The notes below the pieces were generated by a model. It worked only from the letters and a program-made list of their open reading frames with translations. It was not told where the DNA came from and ran no database searches. A program made the translations under genes and the position numbers. A stretch of 64,000 nucleotides of DNA from Branchiostoma floridae (Eukaryota > Chordata > Leptocardii > Amphioxiformes > Branchiostomatidae), in assembly GCF_000003815.2 (NCBI RefSeq), contig NC_049987.1, positions 24,250,053 to 24,314,052 on the forward strand. The letters are read 5' to 3'. Position 1 is the first letter of the stretch. Each line of letters begins with the position of its first letter. This document shows, in pieces, positions 36,001 to 48,400 of this stretch.

Positions 36001-39000
36001 TCACCTTCTTCAGGGCAATTCTGACTGGTTCACATTGTACTGCAGGACAGACGCCACTGCTCACAAAACGCAAATTCACGAACGTTAATCTATGTTTTGC
36101 AGAGACTGAAGGGGACAAGTCGCGGGCGCAGCGTGGTCTCCAGTCAGCTGTACCGCCCTCGGTCCTCCCCGACCGGTGGGAATCGAACCCTGTGCCGGGA
36201 CCAGCGGGAGGTGCGGAGCGCCCACAGCACCAGGACCGGCTCGGCTGTCTCACAGGCGGACAGGATCCAGGACTGGCTCAACAAGAAGTCTGTGCAGGGC
36301 ATCCAGGTGGGTACAACCTTCTCTTATTGAACTATAATTATATCCTACACAAAAATTGGACTCACCCAAATTTTCGACTGAACAGCACCAGTCTTTGTCA
36401 AGGAATGAACAATCCACTGCTGTCCAGGTTAGAAAAACTCTTCCTTTCTTTTTCATTGCCATGTTGTGTTGGCGCAGTTAGGGTGTTTGGTTCAGAAGTC
36501 AGAGATCCTGGGTTTGAATCCCCTGGCATGCTACCAATGTTGTGCTCTTGGGAAAGGCACTTTTTGTACTTCACCCAGGTGTAAAAATGGGTACTTTTCC
36601 GGGCATCCAGGTGAATACAACCTGCTCTTCTTGTTCTCTTATCAGCAGGTAACACTTTGTGGGTGAGATAGTCAAGTGGACACAAATTCTAGAGATGACA
36701 GGATGATAAAACTCTAATTCAGCTCAATAGCATTGACTTATGGCTCAAAGGGTCCCATTTGATAACGACTGTCTCATTCGCAAGCTTTTGTCACCATGGA
36801 GTGGGAAAAAAAGAACATGTTAGCTGTTTTAAAACCAAAGACATGTAATGAAACAAGTGGACTGAATAAATTGATAGCACAGACATTAATTGTGTAAAAG
36901 GGGATAAAGAATTCAGCCATATGATCCATGTCCTTGATCCAGTTTTTCCAAACAAGAAAAAAGCAACACTGGTACCATTTGTAATTATTGTACCCACATG
37001 ACATTGTTTTATTTGATGGTGAAGAGCTACAATCACAAACACACCTGTTCGTTTGATAGGCTAGCAAACGTACTCAGACAGAAAAACAACTTTAACCAAT
37101 ACGTTTGATAGAAAAGACGTCCAAATAAAGTAACTTCTTCCACAAAGACCATCTGAACTCCGTCACCATACGGGTCAGTTTGTGTGTAAACGCACACTTC
37201 TTTAATTAACGGCAAGCGAACCGTAGCTTTCCTATATTTGTCTTACCGTTTAACTTTACGCATTGTGCACATATAGGTCAATATTCCTTTTAGGCGCGCA
37301 TTTCTAATGAATACATCGTCTCAATTAGCGCTACAGATACCTCGCGTGGATGTAACGAGGATCTGACACGGTTCAGGTCCTGAATGAGACCCGTGTGGCC
37401 CCTTAGTTTACCTTTACTCCCCATCTGATACAGTATCTTTCGCTTCTTTGTTGGGGATATTTTGATTGGATCGGTGTTGTTTTGGCAAGGCTTGCTCTTT
37501 GCAAACGTGGCTTAGTTGCAAGCGTCGTGTTTATGATACAAACAGGTTGACTCGAACACCAGCAAGCCTTCGACAAAAACAGGACATATGTGCAAAGAAC
37601 ACTCTCGATGTCAAGCCAAGGAAATCTGTATTGTTGAATTAGATATGACATCAAAACGTTTACCTTGATCGGTTAGGATTACTAGCCAGGGAAACTTTTG
37701 TGTTCTACGCTTTGGTAATAAACACCTTTTTCAATGGCGTCAGGCGCACGCAGCGAACCCTGACAGTGTTGCTATGTCAACCCGAAGTGGGATGGGAAAC
37801 AAAAAATAAATTTCAAGGCCAGTGTGCCTGACACAAAATGAGTTATTGGTCTTACATTACTTAAACATTTTGTAAATATCAGACGCATTGTTAGGGTATG
37901 CATTAGTATAAACACCCTTTTCAATCAGGCATCGAGCCTTCTCAAAGGCAATAGGCGCACACAGCGAACGCTGACAGTGTTGCTATGTCAACCCAAAGTT
38001 GGATGAGAACCAAAAAATTAATTTCAAGGCCAGTGTGCCTTACACAAACTGAGTTGAGCCCACGCCGCAAGAACAATGTTTTGCTAGGTCAACACAAAGT
38101 GGGACGGACAAATAGATTTACAAGGGCGGTGGGGCAGACTCAAAATGTCAGTTATGTGTCTATATCACACACATTGTTAAGGTACAATTTAGTAAAAACA
38201 CCCTTTTCAATGGCATATGAAGCCCATGACGCAAACCCCAATGCTGTTGCCAGGTCAACAGAAAGTGATTATAAGACGGAAAACAAAAAATAGATTTACA
38301 GGGGTGCCTGACTCAAAATGAGTTATGCGTCTTGCAATACTTTAACATTTCGTAAATATCTAGGGAAAAACAGCTGTGCCTTTTCATTAAAAAAGTCAGC
38401 AATGCTAGGGACATGAAAGACCACATAACACTCTCACTTGGCAGTGTGATGTTTCATTAGAATTTCAAACACACGGTTGATCGACAGTGCCTTTGTACTT
38501 GAGTCAATTGTCTCAAAGTCCATCTGAAAATGTAATTCTTGTTTTCAGCAATAGTTGTTCTAGAACAACACAAGGTCAGAAGGGCATATGTCACCGTGGC
38601 CAGGAGTGGGTCAAGTAGAATCAGGATAGAGGCATCATGTTTGCGGATATGATAGACTTTATTCGGAGCTCTGGTAGACACGTCTTTCCTTGTCGCAGTC
38701 TCTCGGTCGAATCCCCGTACCCTCATACGTGTCACATCCCAACCCCTCTACATCTGTTCCCCACTCCACGGGTGTTATCAATTGCTGTCACCTCGTGACA
38801 CATGGCCCCTTCCATGGTACCCAAGTGACCCAGCTACAGAAAAATGCCCAAGTCACGACCTTGCCAGAAGGCATAGCAACTCAGCTATCCATTTTTAGAA
38901 CTTGGTGGAGTGAAATAACTTGATGCCTTTCCCATGGCAAGGAATGTCAGAAATCAAACCTGTGATCCTTCGATCTTATTGTAAGCATGCACACTGTGTC

Positions 39001-42000
39001 AAACCATGAAATACAACATGTATGATTGTGTAAAATATTTTCTCATCTTGTTCTACAGGAAAAGTACGACCCAAGCAGTAAAGACACAAAACGGATGTAC
39101 TCACAACTACTGAAGGAAGAGGACACATTTGTACAGGTGAGCATGCTTGAAACACCTGTGGTAGTCATGGCAACAAGAACTCTTGAGACCAGTCAAGGAA
39201 AACATGAATGCACTGTACATAACAGCAATGTTAGAGGATAGAGTGACCGTTTTGGCATCTTTAAATTAAATTAGCTCACTGATTGTGACAGAGGAGACAG
39301 GCGCTTTGTATCAGTTTTTATAAGACTTCATTATACCGAAATTCTGCTTGCTTTTTTACCATAAACGCAAAAAACAGACCACAGCTTAACGTCCCGTCCT
39401 AAGGACTGTGATCCTTTCTGGTAGCGTGCATGTAGCTTGATTCAAACTTTATTCCATACAAACTCCAAACCTCTTGGTCAGAGGAAGGGTTGCCAATCCG
39501 CGGACTATACACACAATAATTGTGGAAAAAACACAATACAGATTGTCCTTATCTCCTGCTCCAGGGTCTGCAGTCCATGGTAGATTACAAGAGTTTCCTG
39601 GACCTGAGAAAGCGAGAGATTCTCCACAAGAAGTGGGAGGAGCGGGTTCACGACCCCCTGCGGAGGGAGATACGGAGGGAGATGAGCGGCCCGACCTACC
39701 CGGAACTCGACAGGACGAAACGAACGCTGCACCAGAAGTACCTCGACTATCACAATAAAAAGGCAAGCAATTGTCTTTCACTTACTAATGATTGAATGAT
39801 AGCATCTTTTGTACATTCATGCCCTATCAAGCATGCAAATACAAAGTCTTAAAAAAGTACAATCATAGTGTCCGGACTCATTATACTTATCTAAAACATG
39901 GGTTCTAAACCTACTCTATCGACTATCACAATAAAAAGGCAAGCAATTTCTTTTACTTTTCTTGCTGATACTACTGTATATACAGTCATGTACAATTTAC
40001 CTGTGGTTGGTAACCATGGGGTAACCTATAACTGTTGTTTAAAAAGCAGGTTATTTATAGGGGTATCAAGACAACGGACTGTTGACTCAATTTGCAGTAC
40101 TTTCATTATATAAAGAACACTGCCTTTTGAAACAACCGCCTGTCATCTTGATACCCTTAAATACCCTATTTTTAAGATCAACGGAAATAGGTTACCCTGC
40201 GGATAAAGGTGAACTAGCGTTAACTTGGAGACCTCTTTTCAGTCCTTGGTAGGGCATCTTGGTTGGGGCTGCACCCGTCTTTTAGAACGGACGTAAAATG
40301 AAGGTGCCTTGACCATGTTAAAGGGGAAGGGCTAGCAACCCCTCCCTGTCAAAATATACCCTGCCACTGAAAAAGCAAGGACACTTGCTGCCCTATGGTA
40401 CTACAAAGGTCTGAACAAACATACAAATTCATGTTTTTTTTGTATATTACATAAGAAACACAGCATTCTAGAATATGGATAATGTTTGCAGTTGACTCCT
40501 ACTAAATTTAAGACTGTTTTCCCCACAACAGGGTACAGTGTTCCTAGACACCATGTCTCCTAAGGAGTACGACCCCCTCATTCTCATCAGCAACAGGCCA
40601 CAGCCTCTTAAGGTAAGTTCAGACTTATATAGTAGAAAGGTTTCTTACCCTTACCACTTTGGCTTTCTTGTGTACCAGATTGTGTGTAGGTCTAAGGCAT
40701 GTAGGAATAGTACTGATATTTATGTCATACATGGGCCATGATAACTCTCGATAATGAGTGTCCTAAACCGGGTGATATTTTGAGTTATCAAGTGGTACAT
40801 GTACCACACAGGCTTCCATCGAATAATTCAAACACACTCCGCAACAAGTGTTCTGCTATCCAAATTTTTGATTACCAGATTCAGACATTGGAATTTGCGT
40901 TCTTACAACCTTTGTTCGAGGACACCAAATTTTCTCCACTTTTGGTGCATTTTGTATTAAAATGTGTGTGTCTACAGGTGTGTACATATGACATCTGTAT
41001 AGATCACAGATATCTATAACTTTCAACTCTAATAGTACTGCTGTGATGTTTACTAAAGATGTTGATATTTTTCCCCCAGGCACAGACATCGTTGTTAAGA
41101 GATCCGCTCATATCTCAGGGCAGAGAGAGGACAGATGAGGACAGAACTGTTATAAGATGTCTCACAGGTAAGACTACATTTCTGCAAGTTGTAGTTACGA
41201 TCAGCATGTAGATGCCATGCACTCTTACCATGTATGAAGACAAGTTAATGTCAAAACTGGTCAGTATTGTCAGTCGCCAAAAAGGTCTGAATTTCATAAC
41301 ATATTATTCAGGGGTGCCTAAGCATTTGCACGATCCCTATGAAATTCGTACGAATATTATGTGATACACACGAATCACTATGCGAAAACGCACGAATATT
41401 ATGAAATTGGCACGAATCACTATGCGAAATCGTACGAATTTTATGAAATTCGCACGAATCACTATGTGACACACACGAGCCTTATGTGATTTGCACGATC
41501 CTTATGCGAAATTGCGCAACCACTGGCGGGGTCACGTGACAAACGGAGCGGGATTTTCAAGATGGCGGCTTCGCCGCTTCGGCGACTGAAAATACGATGT
41601 AACACGCCGAAATGAAGCTAAACAGTAGCTCACAGGCTATCAAATACATCTTTGCGACGGTAAATGTCCATTCCATGCCTTGAAATATAAATATCTTGGG
41701 TAGAAACGCTCAAAATCATGCCTCCTCCCTGCTCCCGGCCGCCGTTTTTGCATAAGGATCGTGCAAATCACATAAGGCTCGTGTGTGTCACATAGTGATT
41801 CGTGCGAATTTCATAAAATTCGTACGATTTCGCATAGTGATTCGTGCCAATTTCATAATATTCGTGCGTTTTCGCATAGTGATTCGTGTGTATCACATAA
41901 TATTCGTACGAATTTCATAGGGTTCGTGCAAATTCTTAGGCACCCCTGTTATTGAAAAAAATGTTCTTTGGTTACATTAAAATGATAGATTTAACAATGA

Positions 42001-43510
42001 AAGTTAACAGCATGGGCTCCCCAAGAAAAAAAGAAAAACCAATGAAAAATATTACTCTGTTATTTTTTTGTCTAAGCTGATGAGGATTGGACTATCACAA
42101 TTTCGAGGATCAGAAATTGTTGTGACTCGAGTCATTTTTCTATTTTTAATTCTTTATCCATCTTTGCAGGTAAAACCCTTTCGGAGCGTGAGGTGGAGCA
42201 GCACCGGTTGCCGCAGCTCCCCCTAGTGCCCCTGGGTAGGCATGGCACCGAGTGTCAGACCTGGCTGGCCATGCCGCTCACAGACATCAACAGTGACACA
42301 CGGCTCAAGAGCAGGTCAGTACAGTTTCTATACATGCACTTACTCTGACCATTCCCTGTAGATACTATGATTGTATACACTGTATATATTGTTTTAGGCG
42401 ACTTTTTATGTACTAAGAATATTGTTGGGCAGCCCTGGCTCTGTGTGTGCTGAAAAGTAAAACCAATAAAGAAATAAATACAGTAACAGCAAGGAAATTT
42501 ACTGCCCTATGTGCTACTAGGAAAAAAGAGCCTCAGTTTTATGTATTACTCCATCAGAAGGCACAGTGTTTAAGAATAATTCACTGTTCAGCACCAAGGA
42601 CAGGCATGAGTTCAGCACCACATTAGCCTTGGGTATTCAAAAGAGTGGTTATTCGGTAAATCTAGATGAAAATTAATGAAAGAATCAGTGCTGACAGTTC
42701 TCTTCTTCAAATTTCTACAAATAAAAGTATAAAACCTAAAAGAGAAACAAAAATTGATAACTTTAAATGTTATACAAAAATCTTGGTTCAAGTCTTCTGT
42801 GAAATAGACTACCCAGTTGTCTGCTTCTCTTCATATGTCTGAATGAAAACAAACTATAGAAAAGATTTAGTGGCAGTAACATGTTCTAGAACACTATTTA
42901 CATATTTTCAAACATTGTTATTGTGGTGGATTTCCATTGTACAGATAAAACAAATGGGTTCCTTAAAACGACAATTCATAGTAAGTCTTAAGTTCAGTTT
43001 ATGCATTGTTACAAGGTGACATATGACATGAAACCCCAGTATTGTACACTCAACATGTTTAGATAGGTAAAGGTAAAGGTGACCCCTTAAAGACAGTTGG
43101 TTGTTTTTTGCTGTGTCTTAAGGGCAACAATCCCATTCTGCCACCTTTAAAGTTAATGCCCCAACCCAAGTCTGGTACCCATTCTTTCACCTGGGGGGAA
43201 TGAGACATGAGAATTGCTATGTAAAGTGCATTTCCCAAGGGCGCCATGTTAGGGGACCTTCGGGGCCAAACACCCAAACCATTACGCCAACATGATCCCA
43301 CAATCAACATGTTTAACCTGTGTAAATCTATATTACAGGCGGAGAATGCATGGAACCTACAGTACCAGCCACTTCGACTTCCCCACCACCTGGGCGGCAC
43401 AACACGACGAGCCCTTCTCACTGGTGATGGAGGAATGGGAGAATGACAAACGGTCCCTGTACGGCCACCAGAGATTACCCTTCGCTGCAGTCGCTCCGGT
43501 CACCTCTTGA
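33072..43510 (+). CDS. FAM228: FAM228 family protein (FAM228A/B-like), 8 coding exons, complete
   Basis: Coding exons, all with consistent phases: 33072-33233, 36103-36306, 39059-39136, 39565-39762, 40532-40612, 41080-41167, 42170-42314, 43339-43510. They join to a 375-residue protein ending in TGA. Recognisable FAM228 features are the block around VDYKSFLDLRKREILHKKWE in exon 4 (about residues 153-172), the YLDYHNKK/GTVFLDT junction of exons 4-5 (about 207-221), the YDPL motif in exon 5, and the C-terminal HFDFPTTWA segment in exon 8. The N-terminal 120 residues are low-complexity, Ser/Arg-rich and probably disordered. Family members are intracellular with no established biochemical role, so I assign none. 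The start ATG was chosen because it opens exon 1 in a CpG-rich context; an in-frame ATG three codons on is possible. Exon 4 uses a GC donor (AAG|GCAAGC). The assignment rests on remembered family motifs, not an alignment. Confidence 0.8.
33234..36102 (+). other. FAM228 intron 1: repeats and a CpG patch
   Basis: This 2.9-kb intron contains a minus-oriented copy of the tRNA-like SINE family A (about 33735-33965), T-rich stretches, a CpG-containing patch at about 34890-35010 that could be an internal regulatory element, and a direct repeat at 35785-35935 in which AAGTTGACTTTGAAATAAC occurs twice about 110 bp apart. No extra exon is supported. Confidence 0.5.
33735..33965 (-). mobile_element. SINE family A, minus-oriented copy in FAM228 intron 1
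   Basis: It reads in reverse: CACCTGGGTACAATTTTACA, GCTAGCTCTTCCCCTATTTT, GTCCCTTCCAATATACAGG, TGCAGCCCCAACCAAGATGC. The head is missing. Confidence 0.7.
36346..36428 (+). mobile_element. Single-arm copy of the 43.6-kb hairpin element
   Basis: It shares ACACAAAAATTGGACT, then, after a short interruption, GAACAGCACCAGTCTTTGTC and GGAATGAACAATCCACTGCT with the left arm at 43593. There is no opposing arm nearby. It lies in FAM228 intron 2, immediately before a SINE family B copy. Confidence 0.65.
36473..36600 (+). mobile_element. SINE family B copy in FAM228 intron 2
   Basis: The head contains GGCGCAGTTAGGGTGTTTGG (A-box-like) and CCTGGGTTTGAATCCC (B-box), then GGGAAAGGCACTTTTTGTA and CACCCAGGTGTAAAAATGGG. 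This is the best-preserved head in family B. Confidence 0.7.
37715..38390. repeat. Tandem repeat array in FAM228 intron 2
   Basis: Three to four diverged units of very roughly 190 bp, each with the phrases ACACCCTTTTCAATGGC, GACAGTGTTGCTATGTCAAC and TTTCAAGGCCAGTGTGCCTG in the same order. Some units are shortened. It is not in frame with any exon and lies wholly within the intron between exons 2 and 3. Confidence 0.7.
39763..39764 (+). other. GC splice donor of FAM228 exon 4
   Basis: Exon 4 must end at AAG (39760-39762), because the next exon opens in phase 0 at 40532 and the joined peptide NKK-GTVFLDT fits the family. The intron then begins GCAAGC rather than GT. GC-AG introns are a known minority class that need an otherwise strong donor context, and AAG|GCAAG fits this. 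Confidence 0.7.
39913..39950 (+). repeat. Duplicated copy of the FAM228 exon 4 3' end with its GC donor
   Basis: About 35 bp here repeat the last bases of exon 4 and the first bases of its intron (shared CGACTATCACAATAAAAAGG then CAAGCAATT), about 155 bp downstream of the real junction. There is no acceptor immediately upstream, so I read this as a small local duplication, not a second exon. Confidence 0.75.
40235..40425 (+). mobile_element. SINE family A, 5'-truncated copy in FAM228 intron 4
   Basis: It begins near the B-box end (GGTAGGGCATCTTGGTTGGG), then GGACGTAAAATGAAGG, GGCTAGCAACCCCTCCCTG and a tail CTGCCCTATGGTACTACAAA. It sits just upstream of exon 5. Confidence 0.75.
41309..41948. 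mobile_element. 640-bp inverted-repeat element, CAGGGGTGCC ends, 5-bp target duplication
   Basis: The left arm 41309-41507 and right arm 41750-41948 are near-perfect reverse complements of 199 bp. They are built of short alternating blocks with ACGAAT/ATTCGT and TATGCGAAA/TTTCGCATA motifs. The ends read CAGGGGTGCC and GGCACCCCTG and are flanked by the 5-bp duplication TTATT (41304-41308 and 41949-41953). The 242-bp centre is unrelated, partly CpG-rich, and carries no ORF. It lies in FAM228 intron 6. CAGGG ends with a 5-bp duplication suggest a non-autonomous hAT-type element; the superfamily is inferred from the ends alone. Confidence 0.85.
42315..43338 (+). other. FAM228 intron 7: SINE fragments
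   Basis: The intron holds a fragment of SINE family A tail (about 42460-42525, with the CTGCCCTATGTGCTACT phrase) and a minus-oriented SINE family B copy (about 43060-43300, with CACCTGGGGGGAATGAGA and GTAAAGTGCATTTCCCAAGG). Nothing else is recognised. Confidence 0.5.
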
Positions 43511-45160
43511 TGCTTCTAGTGTTAGTGTTACCGATTCTTTAGTTATTGTTGTTGCTCTTGAACTAGTTTACCTGTAATATCCAACACAAAAATTGGACTG
43601 AACAGCACCAGTCTTTGTCATCAAGGAATGAACAATCCACTGCTGTCATGACTTCCTGCAACTTATGATCCACTACTCACTGAGTCACGAGTTCTATCTG
43701 CATAACGTGACGTCACGGCAGCAGTGGATTGTTCATTCCTTGACAAAGACTGGTGCTGTCCAAACTAGTTGAAGAATGACTTCTACCAACACAGATGAAC
43801 TTTCAAGTTGTTGTCGCTCCCGTCACCTCGTAACGCTGCTAGACTTAAAGTCGAGGTGTTTTACCGATTCTTTAGTTATTGTTGTTGTTGTTGCACTGAA
43901 AACAGGGATGTATCCAGGGATGGAACTTTGGTTATAGGGACGGGGGAAAATTCACCGCTTCTGTCCGACAATTCAATTTCCGTAAACTTAAAATGATACC
44001 CGTGGTTCTGTCCCAGGACAGAAATTTGCTAGTTGGGACGGACAAAATTTCTCACTGTCCATTCAAAAATCTTAACTTCATGACATGAAGTTGATAACAA
44101 TTTAGTCCCATCAGCTTTGATTGGCAGATTCTACAAGGAAAATTAACAAACAATATGAGTGGGATGGAAAAAAAATATCAAAGTTGGAGACAGCACTGCA
44201 CTGAATGTTAAAGAAATATGAGATTTTTTTTTGACATGAAAATGGTGAAAAAAATGCTATAAGCATGAGGGCTAATATTGCACACGGGACATTTTCAAGT
44301 GTCCAGATGTCATTGTCTATCACTACAGCAAGGCCATACCAATGAACTTTTCAGCATACGGATTTTTAAAAAATGATCCTTAGCTGGAAAATCAAGATGA
44401 AAACAGACTCTAGGTGGAAAGCCTGGTCCTTGATATCATACACTGTATCAATGAGTGAATATAGCAAGGTTCAAGGTTTCCTCCGTATGTTCTTTTCATA
44501 TTGAATGCTTGCAGTTTTGTTTTGCCAAGAAATGTCCGAGGACCAAGCAAGTAAACTAGTGTGGCCTAATATAAGTAGTCTCATATTAAGTCAGACTCAT
44601 TTCTTGTCAGGAAAATAACATCGCCAAGTTTGTATATTCAGAAGGGTGCCAGCAGTTGCAGCGAGCTCAGAGCAGTTGCCTTTGCCATGTGTTATTGTAG
44701 AAAAAAACAATGTTTTTGTTGCCTGGTTTATATTTGTAATAATGCTGCTACTACCATAAGATGGGAATGTTTTGTAAAATTATTCTACTACTTGTACTAT
44801 AGTTATACACCAACAGATTTGTCTGAAAAAACATGTTTGTAACACAATTCATTTAATTGGTCCTTACACCAAGTCTGAAATATTCTAGAATACAACATGC
44901 AAGTTCAAGAAATTGTAAAAACTTATAAATTGCTGTACAATGGAGTTTATCTGTATCTGCATTCTTATCCCTTTTTTACTTTCATCTTATTGAAGGATGC
45001 AACTATGCAATAAGAGAAATTGCTGCTATTTCATTTGTTTGCAAGCTGACAAGTCAATACGTTATAGTCTATATTTTGTTTGCAACCACCATGCAATTTG
45101 TACATACAGGTTTGTAAAAAGGACATTTTGCATTGAATTTCACAATTTCATCTGAATAAA
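43511..45160 (+). other. Probable FAM228 3' UTR with poly(A) signal at 45155
   Basis: No AATAAA or ATTAAA occurs on the plus strand between the FAM228 stop and AATAAA at 45155-45160, so the 3' UTR may run about 1.65 kb. It would contain the hairpin element at 43593-43772. If so, the message ends about 300 bp from the FANCG stop codon, giving convergent, nearly abutting 3' ends. A shorter UTR with a variant signal is possible. Confidence 0.35.
43593..43772. mobile_element. Hairpin miniature element in the FAM228 3' region
   Basis: An inverted repeat with about 55-bp arms: the left starts TTGGACTGAACAGCACCAG, and the right is its reverse complement ending CTGGTGCTGTCCAA. The 70-bp spacer contains a TGACGTCA site. 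A one-arm copy of the same sequence lies in FAM228 intron 2 at about 36346-36428, so this is a dispersed family and not a one-off palindrome. Confidence 0.75.
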
Positions 45161-45462
45161 AAAATGTTACAGAAATAATTTTGCTGTGTTGTCTGCTTCA
45201 GAATAAGTCTGATTAAGCAATTATTGTCCAATAGATACTACAATTCTAGAAAGTTATCTTAGGAAAAACTGGAAAATAGAACGGATAGAGACAGACCGAA
45301 TTAGCCAATTTATAACAAAATCTGCAACTCATCAAACAGAGCAATGAAAAAATAATAAAATGTCCACATAAAAATGTGCAGAAACCCAGGTTTCTATCCA
45401 AAAAGAACTATTCCATCTTTCACACTATATCTCAAATCTGAGAATACAATAATACATAATCA

Positions 45463-48400
45463 TTATGCCCAGTTCTTCGTACTTGTGCTAGCAGAGAACA
45501 GACCTGGGCGCGACAGTGTGGCGGAACCGCCCAGGCCTCTTTGGGGGGTCCTCGAGTCCATCAGCTGTTGGAGGGTGGCCTTGTCCAACATTAGCAGGTG
45601 CCTGTCCGAAATGCCTTCTTCTGTGTTATCACACACAGTTGATCTGCAGTAAGAAAGACTGGCATTCAACCTCTACTAGTGCATCAGTATGTCCTGTCAC
45701 CTTCCCCTCAATACAAGTAAATCATCATAAGGCCAAACCAATTCTATTTGTTGTTTCTCAAATTTCCCGACCCTATTTTTTCCAATTTGAAAAAAAAAAC
45801 TTTCAAATTGATGGCCATACCTTGTGTTGACAAAATTTCACAGCCTCTCCTTTCTCAAATTAACTATAGGCCTCAAATTCCAGTAGCTGTACGTGCCTAT
45901 TTTGGACGATACGTTTATAATTTTCTTCAAACTTTGAACTTTGATACCAGGAACCCCCTAATTAACTGTAACTTGAGTAAGCCCCTTGATCTCTCCTACC
46001 CCCGACTTTTGGCAAAGTTTTTTTTTTTTTTTTCGACCGACCGACCCAATTTTTTCTGAAAGAATCCGAGAAACAACAAATGAAATTGGTGTGGCCTAAC
46101 CGCATGACTGCAGCAGCGGATTGTAGGTGCCAGATAACCTATATCTCCCCCCGTCTCTGTCCAATGTTGGACAGTGAAGCTCAAATGGACACAGCCATTT
46201 CTACCCCTGTTGCAAAGGAATCCGGCTCTGAGTCCAGGATTTTTAATTTGTTCATCGAAACGGAGTGTCCCAGAAACACTGTGTGCGTGTTTTGAGATAC
46301 TTTTCGCATGTTCCCAACGTCACGTTTGTGAAGCTGCAGTAGACAGGCCCATTCCGTGAACAAGGGGAACAGAATTTACGTTGCAGTTCTATAATATTAT
46401 AAAGTATATGTTTTCCAATATATTTTTTTTCCAATCTACAGCATGTATTTACTCATTTTGTAGCTGCTTTGTATGATTTACAGCTGTATTTTTGAAAAAA
46501 ATGTTTCTCTTTGGAACAGGGTAGAAATTGATGTCTTCCATATAATCAAATCAACATAGCCTTAATAATACAAAAGAGAAAACAGGCCCTACATTTCCTG
46601 CTCCTTCTGTTTGAGAAGCTGTCCCAGCTGCAGACTGTCCCGTCGGGTGTCGACCCCTCGGTACCCGAGCCAGTTCTGCGCAGCCTCCCTCCTCCTCCCC
46701 ATCTTCCATAGCAACAGGGTGTGGTTGTACATGGCAACCGTGCTGTCTTTAAGGTGGGGAAAATAACAGGGGACTTTAGATTAGGACCAGTGCAATAGCC
46801 GTGCGGGTAGAGTGTTCGCCTTACATTCGATAGTCCCCACCTCATCAAGAGGGTCGGGGACCATGGTTGCCTCTAGCACAAGTCTCCTCCCTCCCTCCAT
46901 CCACCCATCCATCCACCCAAACCCACACACTGCTTTTTCTGCTTAGCACTTGAAGCATTTGGTAGTTGAACACACACTGTGACACAGCACTACTAGTGGA
47001 CTTAGTAGCCCCCTGCTGTAGTTATTGCACATTGTATGGCCCAGGGATACTGAAATTGAAATGGGTGCCGCCCTATGCACCAACTGTCTCTCTCCTTATC
47101 TCTTTATGTGGTTAAACATTGCACCTTCGAGTCATTGTTAAAATCTAAGAATCACCTGGGTTCGACTGTACACTCAGCCTGAGGCACTGGAGAGCGGCCT
47201 GCAGTTTCTCCTGACCAATCAGCATCAAGCCCTTGTTCTGGTAAGCCTCGGACTTCAGCAGCAGGAGTGTTCTCGTGACCTCTGACCCCTTAGAGGTGGA
47301 ACCACTTTCAGGGACTATTGGGAGAAAACCTGTAACAAAAAAGGTAATTTAAATAAGACCCACTTTTATCACCCCCAAGCTAAGGGCACAACCCACCGTA
47401 AATGCAACTACGTGCTGTATACGTTGGAATCTGTTGGGATCCGTAAGTGGTAAGTACCGCCTTCGTACGAACTCGTAGGGAATCCGACGGATTTTGGAGC
47501 ACGCAGACACGCCGTAGAACTTTACCTGCAGGCAAAACTTTGTGTGCTATCGGGCTGTGGAGTCGCCCCCTGTACGTGCCAGTACGGGCGAGGCGCCAGC
47601 CCCGTGTAGAGCCTGAACGTTTTCAGAAATACGTGACGGACGTGGCCTCCAAAAAAAACCTACGCACAAATTGCACGTATGGCGGGTTGTACCCTTATCT
47701 TTAGTAAGAGCTTTGACACAAATGTGGGTGGCATATAGCGGGCAAAAAGTCAAAAGGTCACAGGCTTGATTTCTCAGGCAAGTCTCTTTAATTGACTAAT
47801 GACTTCTCGGGAAAGGCACGTAACATGAGTTTCCTCACTCCACTCAGGAGTAAGAATGGGGAAATAAAAGGTGGTGGGAGGAGAGGGTTGGGCTCGCCCT
47901 TCCAATACTGTGGATAACAACCTAGCCTGACTACAATCGCGCTCCTAGCGGCCGGCCCTACAATTGCCGCCACCCTCGGTGAGGGGGTCATTAAGCCCAG
48001 CCGGCGAGAGCTTGTGTAAACACAGGCTAGATAACAACCCACTACCCCTACAGCCTCAAAAAGGCTATGGAACTACCTTTACCTTAATCTTTTTACCATG
48101 GTCACAAATGCTCAAGCCACTGCAATTAAGACAAATTCTGGCAACCAAACCTTTATAGTCATTTATGAAATAAGAGTACATGAAATGAAATGTAATCATG
48201 TCATATCTGGCATAGGAAACTAATGTTTGACAGACCTTCCTCAGTTCTTCTTCTCTTCTGGGTAGGTTGTGTAGAATCTGTTCTCTTGTCTGTTTTGTCA
48301 CCCGTATCGGGTTCCACAGGTATGATGTCATACAGCATCTTTAGCAGCCTGAAACAGACAGAAATGTAAAGTTAACTTGTAAAAACTTTTGTAAAGTATT

